This document shows positions 1 through 4,629 of a DNA stretch of 7,906 nucleotides, one piece after another (position 1 is the first letter of the stretch; every line of letters begins with the position of its first letter). This DNA comes from an uncultured Clostridia bacterium (GTDB lineage: Bacteria; Bacillota; Clostridia; Christensenellales; Aristaeellaceae), in assembly GCA_934631025.1 (NCBI GenBank), contig CAKTXR010000088.1, positions 1 through 7,906 of the forward strand, given 5' to 3'. A model generated the notes under the pieces. That model did no database searches and was not told the DNA's origin. It saw only the letters and a list, made by a program, of their open reading frames with translations. A program made the translations under genes and the position numbers.

Positions 1-32
1 CTGCCGCCGCGGCGTTTATGACGCAAGAAAAA

Positions 33-75
33 AGCACGGCGCAGCTTGACAAAGCAGGCCGCGCCGTGCTATAAT
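33..75 (+). promoter_or_regulatory. Sigma-A promoter of small RNA A with flanking dyad
   Basis: The -35 box TTGACA (46-51) and -10 box TATAAT (70-75) are both consensus, with an 18-base spacer. A perfect 10-bp inverted repeat, AGCACGGCGC (33-42) and GCGCCGTGCT (61-70), brackets the -35 box and runs into the -10 box. Similar dyads occupy the same place at 3626-3660 and 7164-7201, so it may be an operator; the regulator is unknown. The first purine 7 bases past the -10 is A82. Confidence 0.85.
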
Positions 76-89
76 GTTGGCATGAAGGG

Positions 90-125
90 ATGACGCTTTT
101 GACACGGCTTCTTCCCCTCGAATAA
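90..125 (+). CDS. Possible 11-residue peptide in small RNA A
   Basis: The ORF reads MTLLTRLLPLE. Equivalent ORFs of exactly 11 codons occur in the two sister RNAs (MALFGWLFPSD and MTLWERLFPSD). An upstream three-codon ORF starts at A82, the predicted transcript start, and its stop overlaps this ATG (ATGA). No well-spaced Shine-Dalgarno is present, so translation is doubtful. The case for coding is the preserved length and frame among diverged copies. Confidence 0.3.
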   Translation: MTLLTRLLPLE

Positions 126-137
126 AAAGAATCGAAG

Positions 138-180
138 AGTTAAGCCGCCAACCGGCGTACAACCGGATGGCGGCTTAACT
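138..180. terminator. Shared bidirectional terminator, locus A
   Basis: A perfect 13-bp stem (138-150 with 168-180) carries an inner CCGG/CCGG helix. On the minus strand it is followed by a T-rich run (complement of 121-130), so it fits the end of the peptide mRNA. On the plus strand a run of six T lies at 191-196, further than usual. Loci B and C have a different stem sequence at the same place, still fully paired. Confidence 0.7.
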
Positions 181-187
181 TATATCG

Positions 188-283
188 TCATTTTTTCCTA
201 CCAATGGCGCAGCCGATTGTTACAGCGGCAATCTCCAGGGAAAAAACCATCATGAACTGCGAAAACATCTCAAAATCACTCAT
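188..283 (-). CDS. Small membrane peptide A, candidate type I toxin
   Basis: A 31-residue ORF begins MSDFEMFSQF and ends AIGRKK. Residues about 7-28 are hydrophobic, with one Glu at position 17, followed by a basic tail: the shape of membrane-acting type I toxins such as Fst or TxpA. From its first residue it aligns without gaps to the 51-residue protein at 7321-7476, sharing Met1, Glu5, Ser8, Val13-Phe14-Ser15 and Val21-Thr22 plus many conservative changes. The stop is 7 bases from the shared terminator. A 118-base composite repeat begins exactly at the start codon and replaces the native leader, promoter and Shine-Dalgarno, so the ORF may be silent. No known family is recognised. The peptide call is supported by homology; the toxin role is inferred. 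Confidence 0.55.
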   Translation of the reverse strand: MSDFEMFSQFMMVFSLEIAAVTIGCAIGRKK

Positions 284-398
284 GACCGGCTGTGCCGGTT
301 CCGCTTGCTGCCGCCGAACGTAACAGACATTTGCATTTTTATGTTATCCCTGTTATACAGCTCGACCTGCCCGGCCATAAATTGAAGCCGGGGAGGTC
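281..398 (+). repeat. Composite hairpin repeat joined to toxin A start codon
   Basis: The 118-base unit starts CATGACCGG. It contains a short palindrome ACCGGC-TGT-GCCGGT (285-299), then TTCCGCTTGCTGCCGCC, about 50 less structured bases, and a loop-conserved hairpin (364-375 with 387-398, loop CATAAATTGAA, one G-G mismatch). A unit of exactly the same length lies at 3905-4022 and also abuts a toxin 5' end. No transposase or terminal target duplication is visible. Confidence 0.8.
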
Positions 399-418
399 TC
401 CATTATACCTGGGCGACG

Positions 419-433
419 GCGGGCTTCGCCCGC
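419..433 (-). terminator. Short hairpin directly after the DUF2442 stop
   Basis: GCGGGC-TTC-GCCCGC forms a 6-bp stem touching the stop codon at 434-436. It lacks a U-tract, so it is at best a weak or non-canonical terminator for the DUF4160-DUF2442 operon. Confidence 0.35.
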
Positions 434-733
434 TTATAAAGCCTGTATTTCCGGGTATTCGTAGCTGTTCTCATACATGGTTTCGGGGGCAATATCGATT
501 TCGCCGTCGTTCCACGTTACAACGCCGTATTCGACCTTTGCGTTTTTGAAAATCTTCTCGTCCTTCAGCGGCTGAAATGCGGGAAACGCGAGAAGCTGCG
601 TCGCATCATACAGGCGCTTTTCGCCGGAGCTGAATGTGACGATCATCATCATATCGTCCAGCGGTTTGACAGCGCGCACAGCCGTCTCCTGCATCCTCGC
701 GCCGGCATAGGCAATTCCGTTTGCAATATACAT
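434..733 (-). CDS. DUF2442 domain protein
   Basis: This 99-residue protein matches the DUF2442 pattern: an N-terminal beta segment (VRAVKPLDDMMMIVTFSSGE, residues 19-38), a YDATQLL segment (42-48), and the C-terminal signature WNDGEIDIAPETMYENS (74-90). The function of the family is unproven; it is often found next to DUF4160, and such pairs have been proposed as toxin-antitoxin-like modules. The start is set by a strong AAGGAGGAG Shine-Dalgarno 6 bases upstream of the ATG at 733. That Shine-Dalgarno overlaps the stop codon of the upstream DUF4160 gene, 11 bases away, which implies an operon with translational coupling. About 13 residues precede the usual domain start, slightly longer than typical members. 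Confidence 0.88.
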   Translation of the reverse strand: MYIANGIAYAGARMQETAVRAVKPLDDMMMIVTFSSGEKRLYDATQLLAFPAFQPLKDEKIFKNAKVEYGVVTWNDGEIDIAPETMYENSYEYPEIQAL

Positions 734-744
734 GATTCTCCTCC

Positions 745-1011
745 TTAGCTCAGGGGCTTGATCTTTTCAAACTGCTCGCCGCGAACGGCCTTGTTCCACG
801 CGGCGTAGGCTTCCTCCTCGTGCAGAGCCAGCCAGCCCACAACCATCTTCAACTGCTTTACCGGCAGAGAGCCGGCCAGCAGCTCTCCGTCTATGCCGAC
901 GGACGCCTGATACTCGCCATAATAAACATGAACGTGCGGCTTATTGTGTTGCACAGTATCATTAAAGAGCATCTTGATAATGATGCCCGCAAATCGGCTC
1001 AACTCCGGCAT
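745..1011 (-). CDS. DUF4160 domain protein
   Basis: This 88-residue protein begins MPELSRFAGIIIKMLF, the classic DUF4160 N-terminus. It contains the family block PHVHVYYGEY (residues 25-34) and the C-terminal block LALHEEEAYAAWNKA (61-75) ending EKIKPLS. Family function is unknown; it is often paired with DUF2442, as here. I chose the ATG at 1011 rather than the in-frame GTG at 1017, because the AAGGAGG at 1026-1020 sits 8 bases from the ATG but only 2 from the GTG, and because family members start MPxxSRF. It is the first gene of a two-gene operon with the DUF2442 gene. Confidence 0.9.
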   Translation of the reverse strand: MPELSRFAGIIIKMLFNDTVQHNKPHVHVYYGEYQASVGIDGELLAGSLPVKQLKMVVGWLALHEEEAYAAWNKAVRGEQFEKIKPLS

Positions 1012-1032
1012 TTTCACCGCCTCCTTATGTTT

Positions 1033-1061
1033 AGTATAGCAGTTTCAGCAGCGTTTATCAA
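1033..1061 (-). promoter_or_regulatory. Promoter of the DUF4160-DUF2442 operon
   Basis: On the minus strand the boxes are TTGATA (1061-1056), a 17-base spacer, and TATACT (1038-1033). Transcription would start near 1026, at the first bases of the AAGGAGG Shine-Dalgarno, leaving a leader of only about 15 bases before the ATG. Confidence 0.75.
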
Positions 1062-1092
1062 GGGATTTTTCCAATACAGGATACGGCCATGT

Positions 1093-1220
1093 GCGCTTTG
1101 CCAAACCTCGCAGTAATTGCTATCCCGAATTGCCGTATTTACGCTGCGCAACACTCGGGTACACGGAAAGACCCGCCCGAGTCCAATTTATGCTCGGGCG
1201 GGTCGGGCTGTATATCGATG
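1093..1220 (+). repeat. Long direct repeat, copy 1
   Basis: This stretch, from GCGCTTTGCCAAAC to GGTCGGGCTGTA plus CGATG, recurs in the same orientation at 7772-7900. The flanks have diverged, while the right-hand third (GGTACACGG onward, including the hairpin 1170-1204) is nearly identical. No coding content is seen. Confidence 0.75.
1170..1204 (-). repeat. Loop-conserved hairpin (stem type GACCCGCCCGAG)
   Basis: A perfect 12-bp stem (1170-1181 with 1193-1204) encloses TCCAATTTATG, the complement of the family loop CATAAATTGGA. The same stem recurs at 7850-7884. There is no U-tract, so it is not an obvious terminator. Confidence 0.85.
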
Positions 1221-1241
1221 TTACCTACTCGCTCTATCGGA

Positions 1242-1276
1242 GACTTGCCAAACTCCAATTTATGGTTTGGCAAGTC
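1242..1276 (-). repeat. Loop-conserved hairpin (stem type GACTTGCCAAAC)
   Basis: A perfect 12-bp stem (1242-1253 with 1265-1276) encloses the same TCCAATTTATG loop. Compared with the copies at 3079 and 3260, the outer six pairs and the flanks (TCTCCGATAG, CACGAC, GCTGCCGCGCAAT) are kept. The inner six pairs are exchanged on both arms. Confidence 0.85.
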
Positions 1277-1304
1277 GTGTTACATTGCGCGGCAGCAAGT
1301 GGAA

Positions 1305-1395
1305 GCCGCACTGCGGCCGGGTTGCACGCGCGAAGCGGTGTGGATGTCGGCACTGCCGACCGTGCGCGAAGCGGTGTGGAAACCGCACTGCGGTT
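1305..1395 (-). repeat. Three short palindromes downstream of ppaC
   Basis: GCCGC-ACT-GCGGC (1305-1317), GTCGGC-ACT-GCCGAC (1346-1360) and AACCGC-ACT-GCGGTT (1381-1395) share the ACT centre but differ in paired arms. They are linked by GCGCGAAGCGGTGTGGA spacers. The last palindrome overlaps the ppaC stop codon by two bases. They could protect or end the ppaC mRNA, but none has a U-tract. Confidence 0.75.
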
Positions 1396-3010
1396 AGCCC
1401 CAGAGGACCGAGAGCATCGGTACAATCTGCTTTTTGCGCGAGAGGATGTGCGGCAGGAAGCAGGTGTTGCCGGTTACCTCGACGTTGAACGCCTGCCGGA
1501 TGGTGTCCGCGTCGCCGAGGAAGAGCAGCTGCGTGCCCTCGCGCAGCACGTCGGTCAGCATCAGCAGCATCATGTCGTAGCCGCGCTTGGCCACTGTGTC
1601 GCGCATGATCGCGAGGAACTCGTCCGCGCGCTCGAGGATGTGCTCGCTGTTCAGGCAGGTGATCTGGCCGATGCCCAGATTGTGGCCGGCGATGTGAAAC
1701 TCCTTGAAATCGGAGAACAGCAGCTCGGACGCGGGCTTGGCGTCCGAGGAGGAGGCGGCGAAAATGTCGCGCCCCAGATCGTCCAGCGAGACGTTCGCCA
1801 CGCGCGCCAGCCGCTCGGCCATGCGCCGGTCGCGCTCCGTGCAGGTGGGCGACTTGAACATCACCGTGTCGGAGACGATCGCCGAGGCCATCAGCCCCGC
1901 CAGCTTTTCGGTGGGCATGAGCCCCTTCTCCTGATACATCTCGGCGACGATGGTCGTCGTGCTGCCCACCGGCTCGTTGCGGAAGTAGATCGGCCCGCCG
2001 GTCTGTATGTCGGCCAGCCTGTGGTGATCGACGATGGCGAGAATCTCCGCCTGATCCAGCCCGGGCACCGACTGCGCCTTCTCGTTGTGGTCCATCAGCA
2101 CGACGCGCTTGCGCCGCGGCCGCAGCAGGTGATAGCGCGACAGCGTGCCGACCACGCGCTCGTTCTCGTCGAGGATCGGGTAGCTGCGGAAGCGGCTTTG
2201 CAGAACCACCTCGCGCACGTCGTCGATAAAGTCGTCCAGATGGAAGCTCGAGATCTCGCCGCGGCTGCATATGCGCTTGACCGGCAGCGCGTGGTAGAGC
2301 AGGCGCGCCGCCCGCACCGCGTCGTGCGGCGTGGATATGACGCAGGTTTCGTTCGCCGCGTCGCGCAGCTCCTCGCTCAGCTCGGCCTGGCAAAGGATCA
2401 CGCACTTCACGCCCGCCTCGAGCGCCGATTTGATCACGTCGTTCTGCTGGCCGCAGAGCAGTATGCAGTCCGGCCGCGTGAAGATCGGCGCGTCGTGCGC
2501 GCGGGGCAGCGCGATGACCGGCTCGCCCGAGATCGTGTCGATCAGATTGCCCGCCTCGTTGAGGATGCGCCCCTCGAGCACGCTCAGGAGGTTGAACAGC
2601 GGCAGCTCCTCGACGGCGGGCGCGCTGATGGAGCTCATGTCGTAGGCGGCGATGTCGCCGGGGGTGAGCATGCCGTAGAGCCTGCCGTCCTCGTCGGTGA
2701 CGGGCAGCGCGGAGAGCGCGGGCTTCTCGCGCAGCACGTCCCACGCGCGCCCGACGGTTACGCCGGCCGACAGCGCGGGCGGTGTGTCGAAATCGAGATC
2801 GCGCACCTGAGTGCGCACGGTGTGTATGCGCATGGGCGGCTCGAAGCCGAATTTCTTCAGCACGAGCTGCGTCTCATCGCTGATTTCGCCCAGCCGCGCG
2901 GCGACGTATTCGCGCTCGCCCAGCGCGTTCTTGAGCGCAGCATAGGCCATTGCCGAGACGATCGAGTCGGTATCCGGATTTTTGTGGCCTGTAACATAGA
3001 CGGGTTCCAT
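1394..3010 (-). CDS. ppaC: Manganese-dependent inorganic pyrophosphatase with CBS-DRTGG-CBS insert
   Basis: This 538-residue cytoplasmic family II (DHH/DHHA2) enzyme hydrolyses pyrophosphate to two phosphates, pulling biosynthetic reactions forward. The N-terminal metal motif GHKNPDTDS supplies His9, Asp13 and Asp15. LMDHNE (Asp307) and VDHHR (His329, His330) follow, and SDT contains Asp381. The C-terminal DHHA2 signature SRKKQIVP is at about 524-531. The DHH domain is split by a regulatory insert: CBS about 66-125, DRTGG about 160-240, CBS about 245-297. In clostridial homologues this insert gives inhibition by AMP/ADP and activation by ATP or diadenosine polyphosphates (family knowledge). 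An in-frame extension to 3076 would translate repeat DNA (MVLRGSKWKRALPA), so I use the ATG at 3010, which has AAAGGAG 12 bases upstream and the expected MxPVYVTGHKNPD start. No convincing promoter is visible; one may lie beyond the repeats. Confidence 0.95.
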   Translation of the reverse strand: MEPVYVTGHKNPDTDSIVSAMAYAALKNALGEREYVAARLGEISDETQLVLKKFGFEPPMRIHTVRTQVRDLDFDTPPALSAGVTVGRAWDVLREKPALSALPVTDEDGRLYGMLTPGDIAAYDMSSISAPAVEELPLFNLLSVLEGRILNEAGNLIDTISGEPVIALPRAHDAPIFTRPDCILLCGQQNDVIKSALEAGVKCVILCQAELSEELRDAANETCVISTPHDAVRAARLLYHALPVKRICSRGEISSFHLDDFIDDVREVVLQSRFRSYPILDENERVVGTLSRYHLLRPRRKRVVLMDHNEKAQSVPGLDQAEILAIVDHHRLADIQTGGPIYFRNEPVGSTTTIVAEMYQEKGLMPTEKLAGLMASAIVSDTVMFKSPTCTERDRRMAERLARVANVSLDDLGRDIFAASSSDAKPASELLFSDFKEFHIAGHNLGIGQITCLNSEHILERADEFLAIMRDTVAKRGYDMMLLMLTDVLREGTQLLFLGDADTIRQAFNVEVTGNTCFLPHILSRKKQIVPMLSVLWG

Positions 3011-3078
3011 GGTATCAAAAAACTCCTTTCGTAGTGCGGGCAGTGCCCGTTTCCACTTGCTGCCGCGCAATACCACAC

Positions 3079-3113
3079 GACTTGACCGGCCATAAATTGG
3101 AGCCGGTCAAGTC
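3079..3113 (+). repeat. Loop-conserved hairpin (stem type GACTTGACCGGC), first copy
   Basis: A perfect 12-bp stem (3079-3090 with 3102-3113) encloses CATAAATTGGA. It is identical to the copy at 3260-3294. Confidence 0.88.
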
Positions 3114-3259
3114 TCCGATAGTGCCGCAGTGCGGCTTCCGTTTGCTGCCGCGGCGGGCAGTGCCCGTTTCCACTTGCTGCCGCGGCGGGCAGTGCCCGCT
3201 TCCACTTACTGCCGCGGCGGGCAGTGCCCGCTTCCGCTTGCTGCCGCGCAATACCACAC

Positions 3260-3294
3260 GACTTGACCGGCCATAAATTGGAGCCGGTCAAGTC
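3260..3294 (+). repeat. Loop-conserved hairpin (stem type GACTTGACCGGC), second copy
   Basis: A perfect 12-bp stem (3260-3271 with 3283-3294) encloses CATAAATTGGA, in the same orientation as the 3079 copy. Confidence 0.88.
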
Positions 3295-3315
3295 TCCGAT
3301 AGTGCGGAGACGGCA

Positions 3316-3480
3316 GGCTGAGCCGGTTCCATTGGGGGTGCTATTCCGCGCTGACGCGGCGATGCGCTGATCTGTTTCGTGGGATCGCGAATTGTACGCC
3401 GGCGCGACGTTGCGTCTGGCCGGTTTCAGCTCCGGCACGGGCGCTTGTGCGCGCGGGGTTCGGCGGCGCGGATGGGAAGA
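3316..3480 (+). repeat. Approximately 150-base interspersed repeat, copy 1
   Basis: It starts GGCTGAGCCGGTTCCATTGG and contains a small CCGCG-CTGA-CGCGG hairpin. It shares a 38-base identical run (3342-3379) with an inverted copy at 4417-4454, and is more loosely similar to 6844-7000. No coding potential is evident here. The remaining DNA to 3600 shows nothing I recognise. Confidence 0.75.
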
Positions 3481-3625
3481 ACCTTACTCGCGCTTTTCCA
3501 GGCTCCGGCAGGAACGCCGCTCTTCCGATTGAGGAAAGCGGATTCAGCATACTCTCCTGGAAAGCGTCGCACGCGCCGTGTTGTGCGCCTGGCTGTCCAA
3601 GGCGCTGCGGCGGTTTCTCAAAAAA

Positions 3626-3667
3626 CACGGCGCAGCCTTGACAAGTCGCAGTGCGCCGTGCTATGAT
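3626..3667 (+). promoter_or_regulatory. Sigma-A promoter of small RNA B with flanking dyad
   Basis: TTGACA (3638-3643), an 18-base spacer and TATGAT (3662-3667). CACGGCGCA (3626-3634) and TGCGCCGTG (3652-3660) form a perfect 9-bp dyad around the -35 box, matching loci A and C. Confidence 0.82.
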
Positions 3668-3681
3668 GTGAACATGAAGGG

Positions 3682-3717
3682 ATGGCGCTTTTCGGATGGC
3701 TCTTCCCCTCTGATTAA
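3682..3717 (+). CDS. Possible 11-residue peptide in small RNA B
   Basis: The ORF MALFGWLFPSD has the same length and position as MTLLTRLLPLE (90-125) and MTLWERLFPSD (7221-7256). No canonical ribosome binding site is visible. In this copy the ATG at 3674 is not closed after three codons. Confidence 0.3.
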   Translation: MALFGWLFPSD

Positions 3718-3730
3718 TAGTTCAGAAAAG

Positions 3731-3773
3731 AAGCAAAGCCGCTACCAGTTGGCGCTGGATGGCGGCTTTGCTT
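3731..3773. terminator. Shared bidirectional terminator, locus B
   Basis: A perfect 12-bp stem (3731-3742 with 3762-3773) with an inner CCAG/CTGG helix (3745-3748 with 3755-3758). On the minus strand it is followed by CTTTTCT. On the plus strand the T-rich right arm plus TTTAA could end the small RNA. Confidence 0.75.
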
Positions 3774-3782
3774 TAACGGTCC

Positions 3783-3908
3783 TTATCGACGTTTCCGACG
3801 ATTGTTTCTCTTGCCCTCGGGCGCAGGCCTGCACTCAGAGCCGTGTATATCCTTGCTCAGCTTGTAGGCTGACGATGCAAACATATACATGATAGAGAGG
3901 ACGTCATG
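3783..3908 (-). pseudogene. Truncated toxin-like ORF B, N-terminus lost to a repeat
   Basis: The remaining 41 codons, starting His-Asp-Val and ending RRKRR, align without gaps to residues 11-51 of the locus C protein, with about half the positions identical (HDV, SKD, KRNNR and others). The first 10 codons, start codon and Shine-Dalgarno are replaced by the composite repeat at 3905-4022. Reading upstream in frame through the repeat there is no ATG before a stop. The preserved frame suggests the loss is recent. The original promoter and leader are still present at 4045-4150. Confidence 0.7.
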
Positions 3909-4022
3909 ACCGGCTGGGCCGGTTCCGCTTGCTGCCGCCAAACGCAGCAGACGAAAGTATTTTTATGTTATCCCCGTTATACAGCTCGACCTGACCGGCC
4001 ATAAATCAGAGCCGGTTAGGTC
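3905..4022 (+). repeat. Composite hairpin repeat inserted in toxin B
   Basis: The 118-base unit is the same length as the one at 281-398 and starts with the same CATGACCGG. It holds the palindrome ACCGGC-TGG-GCCGGT (3909-3923), TTCCGCTTGCTGCCGCC, TATTTTTATGTTATCCC, and a loop-conserved hairpin (3988-3999 with 4011-4022, loop CATAAATCAGA, one wobble). About 45 bases of toxin 5' sequence present in locus C are missing here, so this is a replacement rather than a clean insertion. Confidence 0.85.
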
Positions 4023-4044
4023 TTTCGTTTTTGCGTTTGTTGGT

Positions 4045-4118
4045 ATTTGCACAGAGGTGAAAAGCCAAGCGCCATCCGATTCCTAACATGCCATGGAGCT
4101 GTTTTCCAGCCCCATGGC
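4045..4118 (-). other. Remnant of toxin B mRNA leader
   Basis: It aligns with the locus C leader. It keeps the 5' hairpin (4118-4090; 12-bp stem, GAAAA loop), the TTTTCACCTC segment, and the start of the leader ORF (ATG at 4075-4073). The leader ORF now runs on into the inserted repeat and stops there. The toxin Shine-Dalgarno is gone. Confidence 0.7.
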
Positions 4119-4121
4119 ATT

Positions 4122-4150
4122 ATTTTATCATGGCGAAATATTCCTGTCAA
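4122..4150 (-). promoter_or_regulatory. Promoter of the disrupted toxin B gene
   Basis: On the minus strand: TTGACA (4150-4145), a 17-base spacer and TAAAAT (4127-4122), the same as in locus C. It remains intact although the ORF downstream is broken. Confidence 0.8.
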
Positions 4151-4165
4151 TCGCATTGGGCGATT
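4149..4165. promoter_or_regulatory. Dyad overlapping toxin B -35 box
   Basis: AATCGC (4149-4154) and GCGATT (4160-4165) form a 6-bp dyad with a 5-base spacer. Locus C has AATCGT and ACGATT at the same place, so the dyad is kept by a paired change. Possible operator. Confidence 0.45.
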
Positions 4166-4252
4166 TTACAGACTGTTTGTTTGGATGCGGCGGCTCTCTT
4201 GCGGCGCATTGGAAGTAAATGGCCGCGTCCGGCCGCCGTCTTGCTCATCCCG

Positions 4253-4300
4253 GCCTGTAACCGGCCAAACGCAGCATTGCGCCGTCAGCGAAAGCCACTC
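4253..4300 (-). repeat. Partial copy of the interspersed repeat
   Basis: CGGCCTGTAACCGGCC followed by AAACGCAGCATTGCGCC resembles the segment at about 4361-4396 of the adjacent full copy. The stretch 4190-4620 contains only this, the full copy and the terminator; I see no gene in it. Confidence 0.5.
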
Positions 4301-4336
4301 CTGTCCATGCGTTCCCCATCCTCCCCCACTCCGTCG

Positions 4337-4482
4337 TTCCACCGCGCGCCCCACGCCATTGCCGGTCTATATCCGGCCAAACGCAGCATCTCGCCGGCGC
4401 ACGATTCACTATCCCGCGAAACAGATCAGCGCATCGCCGCGTCAGCGCGGAATAACATCCCCCCAATGGAACCGGCACAGCC
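4337..4482 (-). repeat. Approximately 150-base interspersed repeat, copy 2 (inverted)
   Basis: It is the reverse complement of the 3316-3480 copy with a 38-base identical run at 4417-4454. It also matches 6844-7000 in the TTTGGCCGGATATAGACCGG segment, which is itself a small hairpin. With copy 1 it forms an inverted pair flanking locus B, about 1 kb apart. Confidence 0.78.
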
Positions 4483-4558
4483 CAACGCCCGCCCACGCAT
4501 TCCCGTCCCTCCAATTCCGCATTCCGAATTGCCTCGCCGTTCCCCAGCCCACGCCCCC

Positions 4559-4601
4559 AAAAATCAGGCCGCCAACCGATTGCCCGTCGGCTGGCGGCCT
4601 G
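4559..4601 (-). terminator. Intrinsic terminator of the caspase-family gene
   Basis: A stem of 14 pairs with one mismatch (4565-4579 with 4587-4601) has a 7-base loop and is followed on the minus strand by ATTTTT. It lies about 30 bases past the stop codon at 4630. Confidence 0.88.
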
Positions 4602-4629
4602 TATGATTTGATGGATGGAAGAGCGCGCC

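Larger units (their letters stand above)
82..198 (+). ncRNA. Small RNA A, candidate type I antitoxin
   Basis: A short transcript is predicted from the promoter at 46-75 to the hairpin at 138-180. It aligns through its length with the RNAs at 3674 and 7213: the start ATGAAGGGATG, the block CTTCCCCTC and the terminal hairpin are shared. It faces the minus-strand peptide ORF 188-283 and would overlap that gene's 3' end at the hairpin, the geometry of the Fst/RNA II and TxpA/RatA type I pairs. Its CTTCCCCTC block could pair with the toxin Shine-Dalgarno in locus C, but locus A has lost that site, so this copy may be an orphan antitoxin. Ends and function are inferred. Confidence 0.6.
3037..3305 (+). 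repeat. Tandem palindrome array with two embedded hairpins upstream of ppaC
   Basis: Five palindromes have AGT centres at 3042, 3128, 3159, 3191 and 3223. Most are CGGGC-AGT-GCCCG; the second is GCCGC-AGT-GCGGC. Each is followed by TTCCACTTGCTGCCGCG or a close variant. The last three are spaced exactly 32 bases apart, and the second is 31 bases before the third. A 73-base block containing a loop-conserved hairpin occurs twice (3051-3123 and 3232-3304) with a single difference. The array sits between ppaC and any upstream promoter, so it may be transcribed in the ppaC leader. Confidence 0.9.
3674..3785 (+). ncRNA. Small RNA B, candidate type I antitoxin
   Basis: This is the sister of the RNAs at 82 and 7213. 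It shares a 20-base block, GGCTCTTCCCCTCTGATTAA (3698-3717), exactly with locus C, and its terminal hairpin is nearly the same. It therefore could act on the locus C toxin mRNA in trans. The toxin gene opposite it (3783-3908) is disrupted. Predicted start A3674; ends are inferred. Confidence 0.55.

Noticed and set aside
1170..1204. Loop-conserved hairpins as intrinsic terminators or integron attC sites
   Set aside because: No U-tracts follow any copy, and the attC core sites and an integrase are absent; the role is left open.
1260..2744. A 494-codon minus-strand open frame overlapping ppaC
   Set aside because: It is the shifted frame of ppaC, whose own frame holds all catalytic motifs.
1091..3034. 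A 647-codon open frame on the plus strand
   Set aside because: It is antisense to ppaC; the translation is rich in Arg, Ala, His and Val with no domain, an effect of GC-rich codon bias.
3011..3076. 22-residue N-terminal extension of ppaC
   Set aside because: It is translated repeat DNA; the ATG at 3010 has AAAGGAG upstream and matches the family N-terminus.
3123..3250. CRISPR-like array of 32-base units
   Set aside because: Units are contiguous with no unique spacers and there are no cas genes; it is a tandem palindrome repeat.
3480..3620. Possible gene between repeat copy 1 and locus B
   Set aside because: Short overlapping frames on both strands lack a Shine-Dalgarno and any recognisable sequence.
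3674..3892. Longer plus-strand ORF beginning Met-Lys-Gly-Trp in small RNA B
   Set aside because: The frame closes after three codons in loci A and C, and in B it runs antisense through the toxin remnant.
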